From positions 29,990 to 93,989 of the forward strand of contig JADJPH010000025.1 of the NCBI GenBank assembly GCA_016713335.1: a DNA stretch of 64,000 nucleotides, given 5' to 3'. How positions within the stretch are numbered: the stretch's first letter is position 1; every line of letters starts with the position of its first letter. The notes beneath the pieces are model-generated. The model did not search any database, was not told the DNA's origin, and worked only from the letters and a program-made list of their open reading frames with translations. Source of the stretch: Candidatus Fredericiella danica (GTDB taxonomy: Bacteria; Chloroflexota; Anaerolineae; Caldilineales; Caldilineaceae). The position numbers and the translations under genes were made by a program. Positions 1 to 11,302 of this stretch are shown here, piece after piece.

Positions 1-686
1 TGCGTCTGGAACTCGATTACGTCATGTATCCCGAAGGGTCGGTCCTGATCACGATGGGGAACACGCGCGTGCTCTGTAACGCCACCGTTGAAGAGAATGT
101 GCCCCGATGGCTGCATAACAGCAAGCTGAAACAAGGCTGGGTGACCGCGGAGTATGCCATGCTGCCGCGCGCCACGGAGCAGCGTAACCAGCGTGAGACG
201 CTGCAGCCCAAGGGGCGGACGCAAGAGATTCAGCGACTGATCGCGCGTAGCCTGCGGGCGGCGGTGGACCTGCCGCGATTAGGTGAACGCCAGATCGTCG
301 TGGACTGTGACGTGATCCAGGCTGACGGCGGCACACGCACTGCCGCCATTACGGGTGGCTTTGTTGCACTGGCCCTGGCCATCAAGCGGTTGGAGCGGCG
401 CAAGGTCGTGGAGGTTGGCGCCATCAAGCAGGCGGTGGCGGCGGTCAGCGTCGGCGTGCTAAATGGGCGCGCCGTGCTTGATCTCAATTATCAGATGGAC
501 CAGAATGCGTCGGTGGACATGAATGTGGTGATGACCGCGGACGGGCGTTTCGTCGAAGTGCAGGGGACGGCGGAGGGCGAGCCGTTTAGCCGGGGGGCGT
601 TGAACGCGATGTTGTTGCTTGCAGAGCACGGGATCAGGCAGTTGTTTGAAGTGCAGGCGTCGGCGCTGGCGGAGGCGAGGATATAA
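1..686 (+). CDS. rph: Ribonuclease PH, 5' end outside the window
   Basis: RNase PH is a phosphate-dependent 3'-5' exoribonuclease that trims tRNA precursors in the cytoplasm. The frame is open from base 3 and runs to a TAA at 684-686. The visible protein starts inside the usual N-terminal strand region, where YPEGSVL is followed by GNTRVLCNATVEE, so roughly 20 residues lie upstream of the window. Family landmarks seen are QRLIARSLR, the GGTRTAAITGG phosphate-site loop, and DLNYQMD. About 226 residues are present against a usual 240-260. The ATG at 24 lies inside the conserved region and is not the real start. The gene faces the convergent EamA gene across a repeat-rich gap. Confidence 0.93.
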   Translation, partial: RLELDYVMYPEGSVLITMGNTRVLCNATVEENVPRWLHNSKLKQGWVTAEYAMLPRATEQRNQRETLQPKGRTQEIQRLIARSLRAAVDLPRLGERQIVVDCDVIQADGGTRTAAITGGFVALALAIKRLERRKVVEVGAIKQAVAAVSVGVLNGRAVLDLNYQMDQNASVDMNVVMTADGRFVEVQGTAEGEPFSRGALNAMLLLAEHGIRQLFEVQASALAEARI

Positions 687-843
687 GAATCTCTGCTCTT
701 TCCTCTCCGCGTTTCCTCCGCGCCTCCGCGGTGGGAGGTGGGGAGGGGAGAAAGATCAACGCGGAGGCGGGAGACGGAGGAGTTTGCGGAGCGAGACAGG
801 GAGCAGGAGAGGGAGACAGGGAGACAGGGAGACAGGGAGAGGG
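687..843. repeat. Intergenic low-complexity DNA with GAGACAGG octamers
   Basis: This gap separates convergent rph and eamA. The first part carries CCTCCGCG-like units and an AAAGATCAACGCGGAG motif that recurs near 54949 and 56986. From about 785 there are head-to-tail octamers of the form GAGACAGG. The same octamer family (GAGAC plus three variable bases) forms arrays at 45053, 49142 and 61833. No gene or clear terminator is visible. Confidence 0.7.
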
Positions 844-1782
844 TTAGTCGCGGGGGGCGAGGAGGAGTTTGGAGGTGCGGGCGAGGTAGAGACCCAGGAA
901 GATGATGGCGGCGCCGGCGACTTTTAGGGGGGTGATGACTTCGCCCAGGATGATGGCCGCGGAGATGGCGCCGACGACCGGGATCAGGTTGCTGTAGAAG
1001 GCGGTGCGCGCACCGCCGATTCGTTTTACCCCATTGTTCCAAATGATAAACGCGATCACGATGGCAAAGATGGCGGAGTAGAGCAGGCCCGCCCAGCCAC
1101 TGGGCTGCACATTGCCAAAATTCAGCGCGGCCACGGCCGGCAACCCAATCAGGATCAAGGGGATGGCGCCGATTGTCGTCGTCAGCGCCGTCACCCGCAG
1201 TGGTGAATAGCGAGTCATCAGGGGGGCGGCCATGACGGCATAGAGCGCCCATAGGAATGAGCCGGCCAGGATCAACAAGTCGCCGGTGAGCATGGTTGAG
1301 GTCAATTCCAACCCACCGCCACCCTGAATGATCAGGAAGATACCCAGGAATGCGAGCAGGATGCCAAACCAACCCCGTCGCGCCAGGGTCTCTCTGCCAA
1401 GGGCACGATTGATCAGGGCGACAAATGCTGGTGACGTCGCAATGATCAGCGCGGTGTTGGAGGCAGTTGTCATCGCCAGCCCAGTCAGAAAAAGCGGCTG
1501 ATAGAAGCTTGTGCCCACCAATCCCACCGCGATCATCATGCGCCAATCCGCGCGCCGCACCGCAAGGCTGCGTTCAAAGAGATAGGCTACGAGGAGCAGC
1601 AGCGCAGCCGCCACGATAAAGCGAATGGCCATGAACGCCATCGGCGGGATCTGGGCATAGGTGGCTTTGACGACAACCGCATTGATTCCCCAGATAAAGA
1701 CCATGGCCAGCAGGGCAAGGTCGATGGCGCCAAAACGGGCATCGCCCGCGGCTGGGGACATTGGTGTGGTTGCCTTGGCCAT
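844..1782 (-). CDS. EamA/DMT-family membrane transporter
   Basis: A 312-residue polytopic membrane protein of the drug/metabolite transporter superfamily, with about ten hydrophobic segments arranged as two EamA repeats (about 20-150 and 160-300). The motif FIWGINAVVVK near residue 30 is typical of the first helix of the family. Members export amino acids, metabolites or drugs; the substrate cannot be read from sequence. The start codon lies 2 bases downstream of the DUF58 stop, so the gene is the last member of the MoxR-DUF58 operon. Whether transporter and MoxR/DUF58 functions are related is unknown. Confidence 0.85.
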   Translation of the reverse strand: MAKATTPMSPAAGDARFGAIDLALLAMVFIWGINAVVVKATYAQIPPMAFMAIRFIVAAALLLLVAYLFERSLAVRRADWRMMIAVGLVGTSFYQPLFLTGLAMTTASNTALIIATSPAFVALINRALGRETLARRGWFGILLAFLGIFLIIQGGGGLELTSTMLTGDLLILAGSFLWALYAVMAAPLMTRYSPLRVTALTTTIGAIPLILIGLPAVAALNFGNVQPSGWAGLLYSAIFAIVIAFIIWNNGVKRIGGARTAFYSNLIPVVGAISAAIILGEVITPLKVAGAAIIFLGLYLARTSKLLLAPRD

Positions 1783-1784
1783 TG

Positions 1785-3077
1785 CTATCGTCTCCCTGCG
1801 AATTCCGGACTGTCGCTGAGTACACGATCCAGCGCATCATTGCGGCGCACACGATAGGTCGCAATGCCCGCCCCACTCAATTCGGCCAGGAGCGGGGCAT
1901 AGTCGCGTGGTGAGCCAAAGGTAGAGCCGTCGACGACGATCGCAATGCTGTTGACGCCGCGCCGTTGGAGCATTTGGAGCGCTGCGGCCCACTCGGGTGA
2001 ATGGTCGGAGCTGATGGCCACCAGGGTGTCATTGCGGTTCAGGCGCACGCCGTCCGTCACGACAAGGTCGGCAAATGGTAGATCGCCGACCGCATCCACC
2101 ACTGCGAGCGCTTCCAGGAACTTATTGAGTTGGCGTTCGCCCCGATCCGCCTGGACGAATTCACGTGTGCGGCCGCGGCTGTTCATGCCAACTGCCCGGT
2201 TGCGTTGCAAGAAATAGCGCGCCAGACTTGCCGCCACGGTAACCCCATATTCGGTGGTGATTGGTGGCAGTTCGAATTGGCGCCCGGCTTTCTTGATGCG
2301 GCCGCTCTGGGCGCCGATGCCGATCTCGGGTGGCTGCGGGGACCAGGGCAGACCGGCCGCGGCGCCGGCGCTGAGGTCCAAATAGATCCAGATATCAGCC
2401 GTCGGATCCAGTTCAAACTCCTTCACCATCAACCGGTTCATGCGCGCGGTCGTTGGCCAGTGGATGCGGTTAAAGCTGTCGCCATGGACGTACTCGCGGA
2501 TGCCGGCGACATTGCTGGTGACCTGGTAGGTGCGCCGATGTCTGGCTTCGCCACCTGATAATTCAGATATCGAAGGTTCAAACGCGCGCAGTTCGACGGT
2601 GGCAGGATAGACCACGATGTAGCCGCTCGGCGCAAAGGCGCGCGCATTGTGAAAGATGCCAAGTGGATCGCCGCTGTGGAGTGTCACGGGTCCCAAACGA
2701 AAGCGGCCGCGCTGCATGCAGAGCGTTTTCACCAGCCACCGCTGGGTCTTGTTGCGGCGGAGTGCATTGACGATCCGGCTCGCACTGTGCCAGGGGAGGG
2801 TCGAATTGTCCTCCAGTTAGAGCCAAAGCTTTGGAAACCAACTTTGGTTGGTGACTTCAAACTGTTCTTCTGCGTACTGCCCAACCTGGCTGCGCCGCGT
2901 CTTGGTCATGCGGCGCACCGTGATGCCACGGAGGCTGTGCCAGGACCAGAGAAAGCTTAATGCCAACAGTGCCGTCAGGAGATAGGCCAGGCTGAAAGCG
3001 AGGTCGCGCCCTGTGTTTAGCGCAAGGGCCCACGCGGTGACCACGCCTATCAATAAAAATGCCAGCCGGGAATTCAT
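1785..3077 (-). CDS. DUF58 protein interrupted by an in-frame stop
   Basis: DUF58 proteins pair with MoxR AAA+ ATPases and often carry a VWA-like fold. Two membrane segments lie near the N-terminus (about residues 5-45). The conserved DUF58 signature GDSFNRIHWPTTAR lies in the second half. A single TAA at 2817-2819 (codon 87) interrupts the frame. Translation resumes in the same frame without any shift, and the residues after it (LEDNSTLPW) fit the DUF58 alignment perfectly. One G-to-T change from a GAA glutamate codon would explain it. Either the gene is a recent pseudogene or the base is an error. It sits 52 bases downstream of moxR and 2 bases upstream of eamA. Confidence 0.8.
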
Positions 3078-3129
3078 GCAGTCGCCCTGCCATCCTGGAT
3101 TATCGCGTTACATGCCAGGCAGTGAGTTT

Positions 3130-4083
3130 TCAACGCACTTTCGCCCTGGCTCCAGGCACGGGGGTGTGCCGCAACGCATCTTCGACCACCTGGCGTGCGG
3201 TGACGTTCTTAATGCGTGCGGAGGGGCTGACGATCAAACGGTGGGCAAGGGTCGGCTCAGCAAGATATTTTACATCGTCCGGGAGCACAAAATCACGGCC
3301 ATTAAGCGCCGCCCAGGCCCGTGTGGTGTTGAAGAGGGCGAGGCTACCACGCGGGCTTGCCCCCAGGTAGATATCAGGATGGTCGCGCGTGGTTGTGACA
3401 ATGTCGACAATATAGCTCTTCACCAGGTCGTCGACATAGACGGCGCGGATGGCGCGTTGCGCCTGCATCAATTCGGCCACGCTGACCACTTGCTGAATAT
3501 CTTGAATGGGGTGATGGTCGCTCTGGCGATTGAGAATGTCGACTTCATTCTGTTTTGTCGGATAGCCCAGGTGAATGCGCATCATGAAGCGATCGACCTG
3601 CGCTTCAGGCAGTGGAAAGGTGCCTTCGTACTCGATTGGGTTTTGCGTGGCGAGGACGAGGAATGGTTTTGGCATTTCATGCGTGATGCCATCGACCGTC
3701 ACCTGCCGCTCTTCCATCGCTTCCAACAGCGCGGATTGCGTTTTGGGTGTCGCCCGATTAATCTCGTCGGTAAGCACCAACTGTGCAAAGATTGGACCCT
3801 GCCGAAACTCGAATTCCTGCGTTTTCTGGTTGTAGATGTTGACGCCTGTCACATCCGTCGGCAACATGTCCGGCGTAAACTGGATCCGGCGAAACGAGGA
3901 ACCCACGCTGAGCGCCAGCGCACGCGCCAGCATTGTCTTGCCGACGCCCGGCACATCTTCGATCAGGAGATGGCCATCACAAAGCATGCCCAGCAGCGTG
4001 AGGCGCACCTCATCATCTTTGCCGACAATGACGCGCCGGACATTCTCTGCTACGCGGTTGCCGATGCTTTGGACGATCTCCAT
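3130..4083 (-). CDS. MoxR-family AAA+ ATPase (module 1)
   Basis: MoxR ATPases act as chaperone-like factors that mature or insert cofactors into partner complexes, usually encoded beside VWA/DUF58 proteins. The 317-residue protein has Walker A GVGKT at 46-50, the family motif RIQFTPDMLP, Walker B with DEINRA near 107, and the sensor-1 region LATQNPIE. A GGAG lies 7 bases before the ATG. It heads the minus-strand operon with DUF58 and EamA. A second MoxR at 40115-41089 has the same architecture but clearly different sequence, so this is an old paralogue rather than a recent duplicate. Confidence 0.92.
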   Translation of the reverse strand: MEIVQSIGNRVAENVRRVIVGKDDEVRLTLLGMLCDGHLLIEDVPGVGKTMLARALALSVGSSFRRIQFTPDMLPTDVTGVNIYNQKTQEFEFRQGPIFAQLVLTDEINRATPKTQSALLEAMEERQVTVDGITHEMPKPFLVLATQNPIEYEGTFPLPEAQVDRFMMRIHLGYPTKQNEVDILNRQSDHHPIQDIQQVVSVAELMQAQRAIRAVYVDDLVKSYIVDIVTTTRDHPDIYLGASPRGSLALFNTTRAWAALNGRDFVLPDDVKYLAEPTLAHRLIVSPSARIKNVTARQVVEDALRHTPVPGARAKVR

Positions 4084-4125
4084 GCGTTGACTCCAAGTCT
4101 CTTAGTTGCGACCTAATAAAACCAT

Positions 4126-4154
4126 ACAATACCCGAAAAACGGTGCGTGGGCAA
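4126..4154 (-). promoter_or_regulatory. Candidate promoter of the moxR-DUF58-eamA operon
   Basis: On the minus strand a -35-like TTGCCC (4154-4149) is followed after 17 bases by TATTGT (4131-4126), about 43 bases before the moxR start. Each box matches 4 of 6 consensus positions, so this is a moderate candidate. Confidence 0.4.
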
Positions 4155-4220
4155 ACGGATGGCGTTTCCGGGGAGGGCGACAAACCCAAGAACGCTGAAA
4201 ACGCAATGGACGATTGACCA

Positions 4221-4251
4221 TTGACAATTTGTGGTGCACGTGGGCTATAAT
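4221..4251 (+). promoter_or_regulatory. Candidate promoter with consensus boxes and a 19-base spacer
   Basis: TTGACA at 4221-4226 and TATAAT at 4246-4251 are both perfect sigma-70 boxes, but the spacer is 19 rather than 17 bases. The -35 box is part of a short ATTGACCATTGACAATT repeat that also occurs near 55000. The site lies about 70 bases before the start at 4318. Confidence 0.5.
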
Positions 4252-4317
4252 GCTGCGTGCATTCCGGTAACATTTCAACATAGCGCATCCCTTTTAGCAG
4301 CACGTAGACGGTCCCAC

Positions 4318-7300
4318 ATGGAGCTGCACGAGTATCCTCGACCCGCGAACGACACCGGCATTGGCATCCATTGGACGGTCGGTTATGCCACTGCGGTAGG
4401 CCAGTCGCAAATACGGGAATTTTGGCTGCCCGAACTAAAGAGCATGGGTGTCAAGTGGGTGAAGATTTTCAACCACGATGGCGCCCTCGACTTCTGCGAG
4501 CTGTTGCTGGCGGAAGATATCATGCCGATCGTCCGTCTCTACCGGCCCAGCCCCAATCCCGGCCGGCTGGGCGTCAAGGAATTGGTCTACCTTGACTCGT
4601 TGATTCGAGCCGGTGTGCGTTATTTCGAGTTCAACAACGAACCGGATGTTGATGCCGAATGGAAGGGCGGGCGGGTGCCGGTCAACGGCATCGATCTGAC
4701 CGTTGAAAACACGATCGCCAATCTGGAGATTGTCCTCGAGCGCGGCGGGATGCCGGCCATTCCGGCCGTGGCTAATGGCAGCCGGTGGGATCTGGTGGGC
4801 AAAATCGTCGCCGTTGGTCGCAAGGACCTATTTGCGGGTCCGGTCTGGCAGGCGATTCACAACTACTCGCAGAACAGGCCGCTCGACTACCCGTACGACA
4901 TTGGGAATCAGGAGGGGGCTGCCTTCACGGATCGCTTTTATCGCGCGGTTGGGGGGGAGGCCTGGAACGAAGACGCCTGGCGCGGGCGCAACCTCGCCGA
5001 GGTCAACCGCCTCCGGTATGATCGGCGCAGCCCCGGCGCCACGATCATGGATGACCATGCCTGTTTTCTGGCCTACGAATATTACGACGCCTTGAACCGC
5101 AAACATTTGGGCCGCAGCATTCCCATTCTGTCGACGGAATGTGGTTATCTTGTGGGCGAAGATATTGATCCGCGCTATGCGGCTACGACCCCGGATCTCC
5201 ATATGGCCCAGACGCTGGAAGCCTGTCGCGTGATGATGGGCACCAGCCAGCGCTTCAAATTGGCGCCTGATTACTATTTCTGCACCGCGTTCTGGCTTGT
5301 GGCCAATGAGTTGTTGGGGAGCACCAGCCCGTGGTGGGAGACCCATGCCTGGTACAGCGATCGTTGGCCGCACGGTGCACTGCCGGTGGCGCGGGCGTTG
5401 CAGGCGGAACCCAAGGTGGCCAGGATCGGGGTTGAACCGGCGGTTGGTGTGAGTGTCATGCTGTATGGTGTGGTGGCGCAGGCGCCGGAACGATCGGTCG
5501 TGCGCCTCGAAGCGAACGGCAAGCTAGTCGCACGCACCGAACTTGACGAGGCTGGGCGCTTTGAGATGGCCGACCTGGCCCCCGGTGACTATATGTTGCG
5601 CGTCGAGAGCACCGGTTTCACCCAGCCCATCAGTGTCCCAAGTGATCAGCGCGAAGTGCTTGTGCGCGTTGCCCTGCCGGTTGCACCCGATGTCGTCAGC
5701 AGGAGTGTTGTTTCCGGGCGTGCGCGGTGGCGCCGGGGCGGTTGTGATGCTGGTGCGCAGCGATGACGGCGAAGAATGGGTGACGATGGCGCGCGATGAC
5801 GGCGGCTATCGCTTCATCGACTTGTCGCCTGGAGGCTATTCGGTGCGTGTGCACCCTGCCGGCACCCATCGAGAAAATATTGTGCTTGATGGCCGGAACC
5901 AGGTGGAGGCCGACCTGGCCATGACCGGCTGGGGGTATACGGTGCGGATTGCAGACGATATTCAGAAGGTCGGTGCAATTGTTGTCACCACCCCAGGGCG
6001 TAAGGGGTTGCGCGTGCAGGCGCACAGCGCGGAGTGGAGCAGCGAAGCCGTGCTGACCGGTGCAGTGCCAGAATATGGCGAACATGCCGCTATCATCACG
6101 CCGCTTGAAGTGGATTACTACATGGTGACGGTGGACGGCGCCGAGGATGAAACGGGCAAGCCCACCCAACTCGAAGCCCGGGTGCACGTGGATAAGCGCG
6201 CCGTGCCATGGGTCGAATTTGTCTTTACCCCGGTGGCTGATGCGCAGCCTGCAACCTCATCCAGGGTGCTAGGGGTGGTCATCGGTGCGCGGCGCGGGCA
6301 GCCCGTTCAGGTGCAACTGGCGGATGATCAGGCGCAGCGCCGCACTGCGCTTGTCGACGACCGAGGCCATTTTGTCTTTGACGGATTAAGCGCCGGTTCT
6401 TACCAACTTGCGGTCATTGGCTTTGAAGACGCGACACGCAGCAGCAACTTTGCGCTTGATGGGAAGAATCAGGTTGAAGTGGAGATTGCGCTCCCCGGCT
6501 TGGAGCCCGCGGCCGCGCCGCGGGCGGGTGCAAGTATCGTCACGGGGGTGGCGCCTGCTTCAGCCGGGCGCCTTGCCCGCTTGCTTGATGCGGTCGGCAA
6601 CGAACACCGGGCAATTGTGGACGGTAACGACCGCTTCGCCTTCGAAGCGCTTCCCGCAGGAATGTATACAGTCCTTGTCGAAGGCGGCTTCCAGCAAGGC
6701 AGCGTCGAACTCGATGGCGCCAACGCCGTGGAAATTCAGTTTGCGCCCGTGATTGCGGTGTGGGAGACCACGATCAGTGAAATTGGCTCCATGCCAGGCT
6801 TCTCCAGTCTACGCGTCGAGGTCGAAGGAATGCCTGACCTGCCGGTACGCGTCACCAGACAAGATGAAGATGGGCAGGTGGCCCGCACCAGCAAGGACCC
6901 GGAGCGCGGGGCGTTTTTTGTGGAGTTCCGGCCACTGGGTCCTGGTCTGTACGTCGTTGAGCCTGAATCACTTGGCATCTGGACGCCGGTGGAATTGACC
7001 GGGCTCGAGGCGATTGCCGTCAGTTTCCGGCGTACGCAGAGTGCGGTCAGCCCAAACACCGTGCGGCAGCTATCCGCGGTGGAGTCGCGCTATGCCGACC
7101 TTGGGTATCTGTTCTTAGCGTCAGCACCGGCGACGCCAGCGCAACTCGAGCGCTTGCTGCGTCTGGTCTCTGCACGGGCGTTGCCATTTGGCATGGATGT
7201 GGATGTCGCTGCCCAATGTCCGCAGATCTTGTTGTTGGATGATGGATCTGCAGCGGGCGATGAGCTCGCCTTGCGGCTTGGCATGCGGGGCGCCGACGTG

Positions 7301-7351
7301 ATCCGCAGCCGCGGCAACTGGGATTTGATTTTCGACGAATTGGGGGCTTGA
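4318..7351 (+). CDS. Glycosidase-like TIM-barrel protein with tandem regulatory-like beta domains (one frameshift)
   Basis: The first 370 residues resemble a clan GH-A glycoside hydrolase. FEFNNEPD near residue 107 would carry the acid/base glutamate and LSTECGY near residue 273 the nucleophile. The rest is a string of about four carboxypeptidase-regulatory-like domains (each with a GxYxL or GDYML turn and a closing LDGxNxVE strand). A C-terminal domain of about 90 residues is unrecognised. I place the start at ATG 4318 because the barrel begins right after it; an upstream GTG at 4231 is in frame. Near 5695-5705 the frame shifts by +1 (one extra base), after which the second domain continues. 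No signal peptide is visible, which is odd for such a protein. Substrate unknown. Confidence 0.65.
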
Positions 7352-7382
7352 CCTGCGTCCACGATTGTGATAGGCTTTGTGC

Positions 7383-7412
7383 CTGAAAGTGCTTTCATGA
7401 AAGCACTTTCAG
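7383..7412. promoter_or_regulatory. 30-bp perfect palindrome, probable LacI-type operator
   Basis: A perfect inverted repeat of 30 bp with no spacer lies 36 bases before the lacI-family start codon. It contains two adjacent copies of a LacI-family operator-like 12-mer, GAAAGTGCTTTC and its complement GAAAGCACTTTC, separated by AT. No T-tract follows, so it is not a terminator. Autoregulation of the downstream regulator and control of the sugar operon are the natural reading. Confidence 0.7.
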
Positions 7413-7448
7413 CTTTCCCATTCAGTCCCGTAGCAATTCTTGGATAGC

Positions 7449-8444
7449 ATGCCGGCAACGATCTATGACGTCGCGACACACGCGGGAGTCAGCATCTCGA
7501 CGGTGTCCCGGGTAGTAAACTCACCGCAAGGGGTGAACCCGGCGACACGCTTTCGCGTGCAGCGGTCAATTGAGGCATTAGGCTTTGTGCCGCGAGCGGA
7601 CGCAACCGCCAGAGCGCGGCGGTTGCATCGACAAGTCGGTGTGCTTGCACCTTTCTTTACCTACTCGGCGTTTGTGCAGCGGTTGCGGGGCATCGCATCG
7701 TCGCTGTCAGATGCGGGTTACGAACTTGTGGTATACAATGCTGACACGCCAGAACACATCCATGCGTATCTGCATTCATTGCCGCTGTTGCGGCGGCTTG
7801 ACGGGTTGATCATCATTTCATTGCGGCTTGACGACATGCTCGCCGTGCGCTTGCGGGCCAGCGGTCTGCCGGTTGCGCTGATCGAGGCGACGCATCCGAG
7901 TCTCTCGGGCGTCGATGTCGACAATCGTGAGGGTGGGCGGGTTGCCGGCAAGTATCTAATGGCAGCAGGGCACCGGCAGATTGGTTTTGTGGGTGGCGAC
8001 TATGCGGTTGGGGACTACACGCTGCGCACCAGCCAGTTGCGGTTGCAGGGACTATGCGAGGTGGCTGAGGCCGCGGGAGTCCAGGTGCAGGTGCCGGCGT
8101 TGCCGGCGAATTCGGCGACGCGTGAAGATGCGCAGCAGCAGGCGTTTGAACTGCTGGCGCGCAGCCAGCCACCGACGGCGATTTTTGCAGCCAGTGACAC
8201 GTTGGCGCTTGGGGTATTGCGTGCCGCGCGTGAGCGCAACCTGCGTGTTCCACAAGACCTGGCCGTACTCGGTTTCGATGATCTGGAGTTTGCCGAGTAT
8301 ATCGGCTTGAGCACCATTTCGCAGTCGCTGGAAGTTTCGGGCCGGCAGGCAGTCGAATTGGTGATGGCGGCCATGGCGGATGAGCAGACGCTGCCCAGGC
8401 ATGTACAGTTGCCGTTGCACGTGGTGCGGAGAGAGACGGCATAG
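7449..8444 (+). CDS. LacI-family transcriptional regulator
   Basis: A 331-residue LacI/GalR repressor. The N-terminal helix-turn-helix is IYDVATHAGVSISTVSRV (about residues 5-22), followed by a periplasmic-binding-protein-like effector domain with the family motifs NREGGRVAGKYL and the C-terminal VLGFDDLEFAEY. The start is ATG 7449, which places the HTH at the N-terminus; no strong ribosome-binding site is seen. It lies just downstream of the 30-bp palindrome and 94 bases before a sugar-binding lipoprotein gene on the same strand, so it most likely controls that operon in response to a sugar. A low-confidence -35 TTGACA for the next gene sits at 8481. Confidence 0.92.
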   Translation: MPATIYDVATHAGVSISTVSRVVNSPQGVNPATRFRVQRSIEALGFVPRADATARARRLHRQVGVLAPFFTYSAFVQRLRGIASSLSDAGYELVVYNADTPEHIHAYLHSLPLLRRLDGLIIISLRLDDMLAVRLRASGLPVALIEATHPSLSGVDVDNREGGRVAGKYLMAAGHRQIGFVGGDYAVGDYTLRTSQLRLQGLCEVAEAAGVQVQVPALPANSATREDAQQQAFELLARSQPPTAIFAASDTLALGVLRAARERNLRVPQDLAVLGFDDLEFAEYIGLSTISQSLEVSGRQAVELVMAAMADEQTLPRHVQLPLHVVRRETA

Positions 8445-8538
8445 TACTTTTCCCTTCGGTTAGTCACCGGGCAACCGGGATTGACATAAAATTGTTCGTT
8501 CCAGTTTTACCTTTGTACACCCATAAGGAGCATACTCT

Positions 8539-9987
<1,449 letters not shown>

Positions 9988-10051
9988 TCAGTCTTGTAGG
10001 CTTGCGGTCTGTCGCTGAGCGATCATGCCAGCATACCGCACCATGATGAAT

Positions 10052-10080
10052 CGGTCTGAATTGCCTCCGAGTTCAGACCG
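10052..10080 (+). terminator. Intercistronic stem-loop after the binding-protein gene
   Basis: CGGTCTGAA at 10052-10060 pairs perfectly with TTCAGACCG at 10072-10080 across an 11-base loop. A T-rich stretch (GTCTTCAAGTTTGTTTT) follows. The position, 65 bases after the lipoprotein gene and before the permease genes, fits a partial terminator or mRNA-stabilising hairpin that lets the binding protein be made in excess. The rest of 9988-10218 holds nothing recognisable. Confidence 0.6.
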
Positions 10081-10218
10081 GTCTTCAAGTTTGTTTTCGG
10101 ATTACCTCAGTCTGTGTTACACCCTTGACTCCTTGCATCCAAGCCTTCCTCGTGCAGATTTTCCAGGCGTATGAGGTTGGTGAACCAGAATCTCTCAGAC
10201 GGAAGGAGCGCCGCAACT

Positions 10219-11302
10219 ATGGCCAAGGCGAAAGAAGGTGGCAGTGACCTGGCCAAACAGGAGCAGAAACTGGCGTATATTCTACTTGCGCCGACGTTTT
10301 TATGATCCTGCTGGCCATCGCAATCTACCCGCTTACTTCTGTCTTTTGCAACAGCTTTACGAACGCCACCTTTGCCAGTTCGAAACCCACCGAGTTTGTT
10401 GGATTGGCGAACTACCAGCAACTGCTCAGCATGACGATCGTGCAGGTGCCCGCGGTCATTGACGAGGCAACGGGCAAACCCAAGATCGATGAGAAGACCG
10501 GCGAAATTGAGTTTGAGAGTTCGGTGACGGCGCTACCCCGCAAACCGGTACGCTTCAAACCGGTCACCGAAGTCACGATCTTTGGCAACAAATATGTCCT
10601 TGGCGCCACGGATCCGGATTTCATCCGTGCGACGTGGGACACCATCGTATTCGCTGTTGCCACAGTATTCCTTGAGTTGGTGTTGGGCATGATCGTCGCG
10701 CTGATCGTAAACGCCAATTTCAAAGGGCGTGGCTTCATGCGCGCCCTCATCCTGGTGCCCTGGGTGATCCCGACGGCCGTCTCCTCGCAGATTTGGCGAT
10801 ACATGCTGCAGCCCAACCGCACCGGCTTCTTCAACACGGTGCTTTGGCATCTGGGCCTTGGCAACGGCGAAATACCTTTCTTGTCCGACCCGGCCTATCA
10901 GATGCCGTCGATGATCATGATTGACGTCTGGAAGACGACGCCCTTTATGGCGCTGCTGCTGCTGGCCGGTCTACAGTTGATTCCAGGTGACATTTACGAG
11001 GCGGCTGACGTAGATGGCGCCGGTCCCGTCAGAACATTTTTTCGCCTGACCCTGCCGCTGCTCAAAGGTACGATCGCCGTAGCGCTGGTCTTCCGGACGC
11101 TCGATGCGTTGCGTGTCTTTGACTTTTCCAAATCGTGATGGGGCAGGCGCGCTACTCGATGGCGAGCTACACCTACTACCAGTTGATACAGAATCGTGCG
11201 ATGGGCTATTCCTCGGCTAGTAGCATCGTCATCTTTATCGTCTTATCCATCTTCGCCATCGGCTACATGCGTTCGCTGGGAGTGAAATCCGATGAGCATT
11301 AA
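10219..11302 (+). CDS. ABC sugar transporter permease, MalF-like (cluster 1, two frameshifts)
   Basis: Integral-membrane permease with about six helices and the EAA loop EAADVDGAGPVRTFFRLTLPLL, which docks the ATPase. A loop of about 60 residues between helices 1 and 2 is reminiscent of the MalF periplasmic insertion. The gene starts at ATG 10219 after GGAAGGAG. Two one-base losses break it: near 10298 a run of five T should be six, and near 11125 four T should be five. Restoring each T rejoins the frames exactly (APTFFMILL and VFDFFQIVMGQ). The stop at 11300-11302 overlaps the start of the second permease. The breaks look like sequencing errors. Confidence 0.85.

Noticed and set aside
2817..2819. 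Stop-codon readthrough or recoding in the DUF58 gene
   Set aside because: TAA is not a selenocysteine or pyrrolysine codon, and no stimulatory structure is seen; substitution error or simple pseudogene is more likely.
7383..7412. Terminator of the glycosidase-like gene
   Set aside because: The palindrome has no loop and no T-tract, and its internal 12-mers fit LacI-family operators next to a LacI-family gene.
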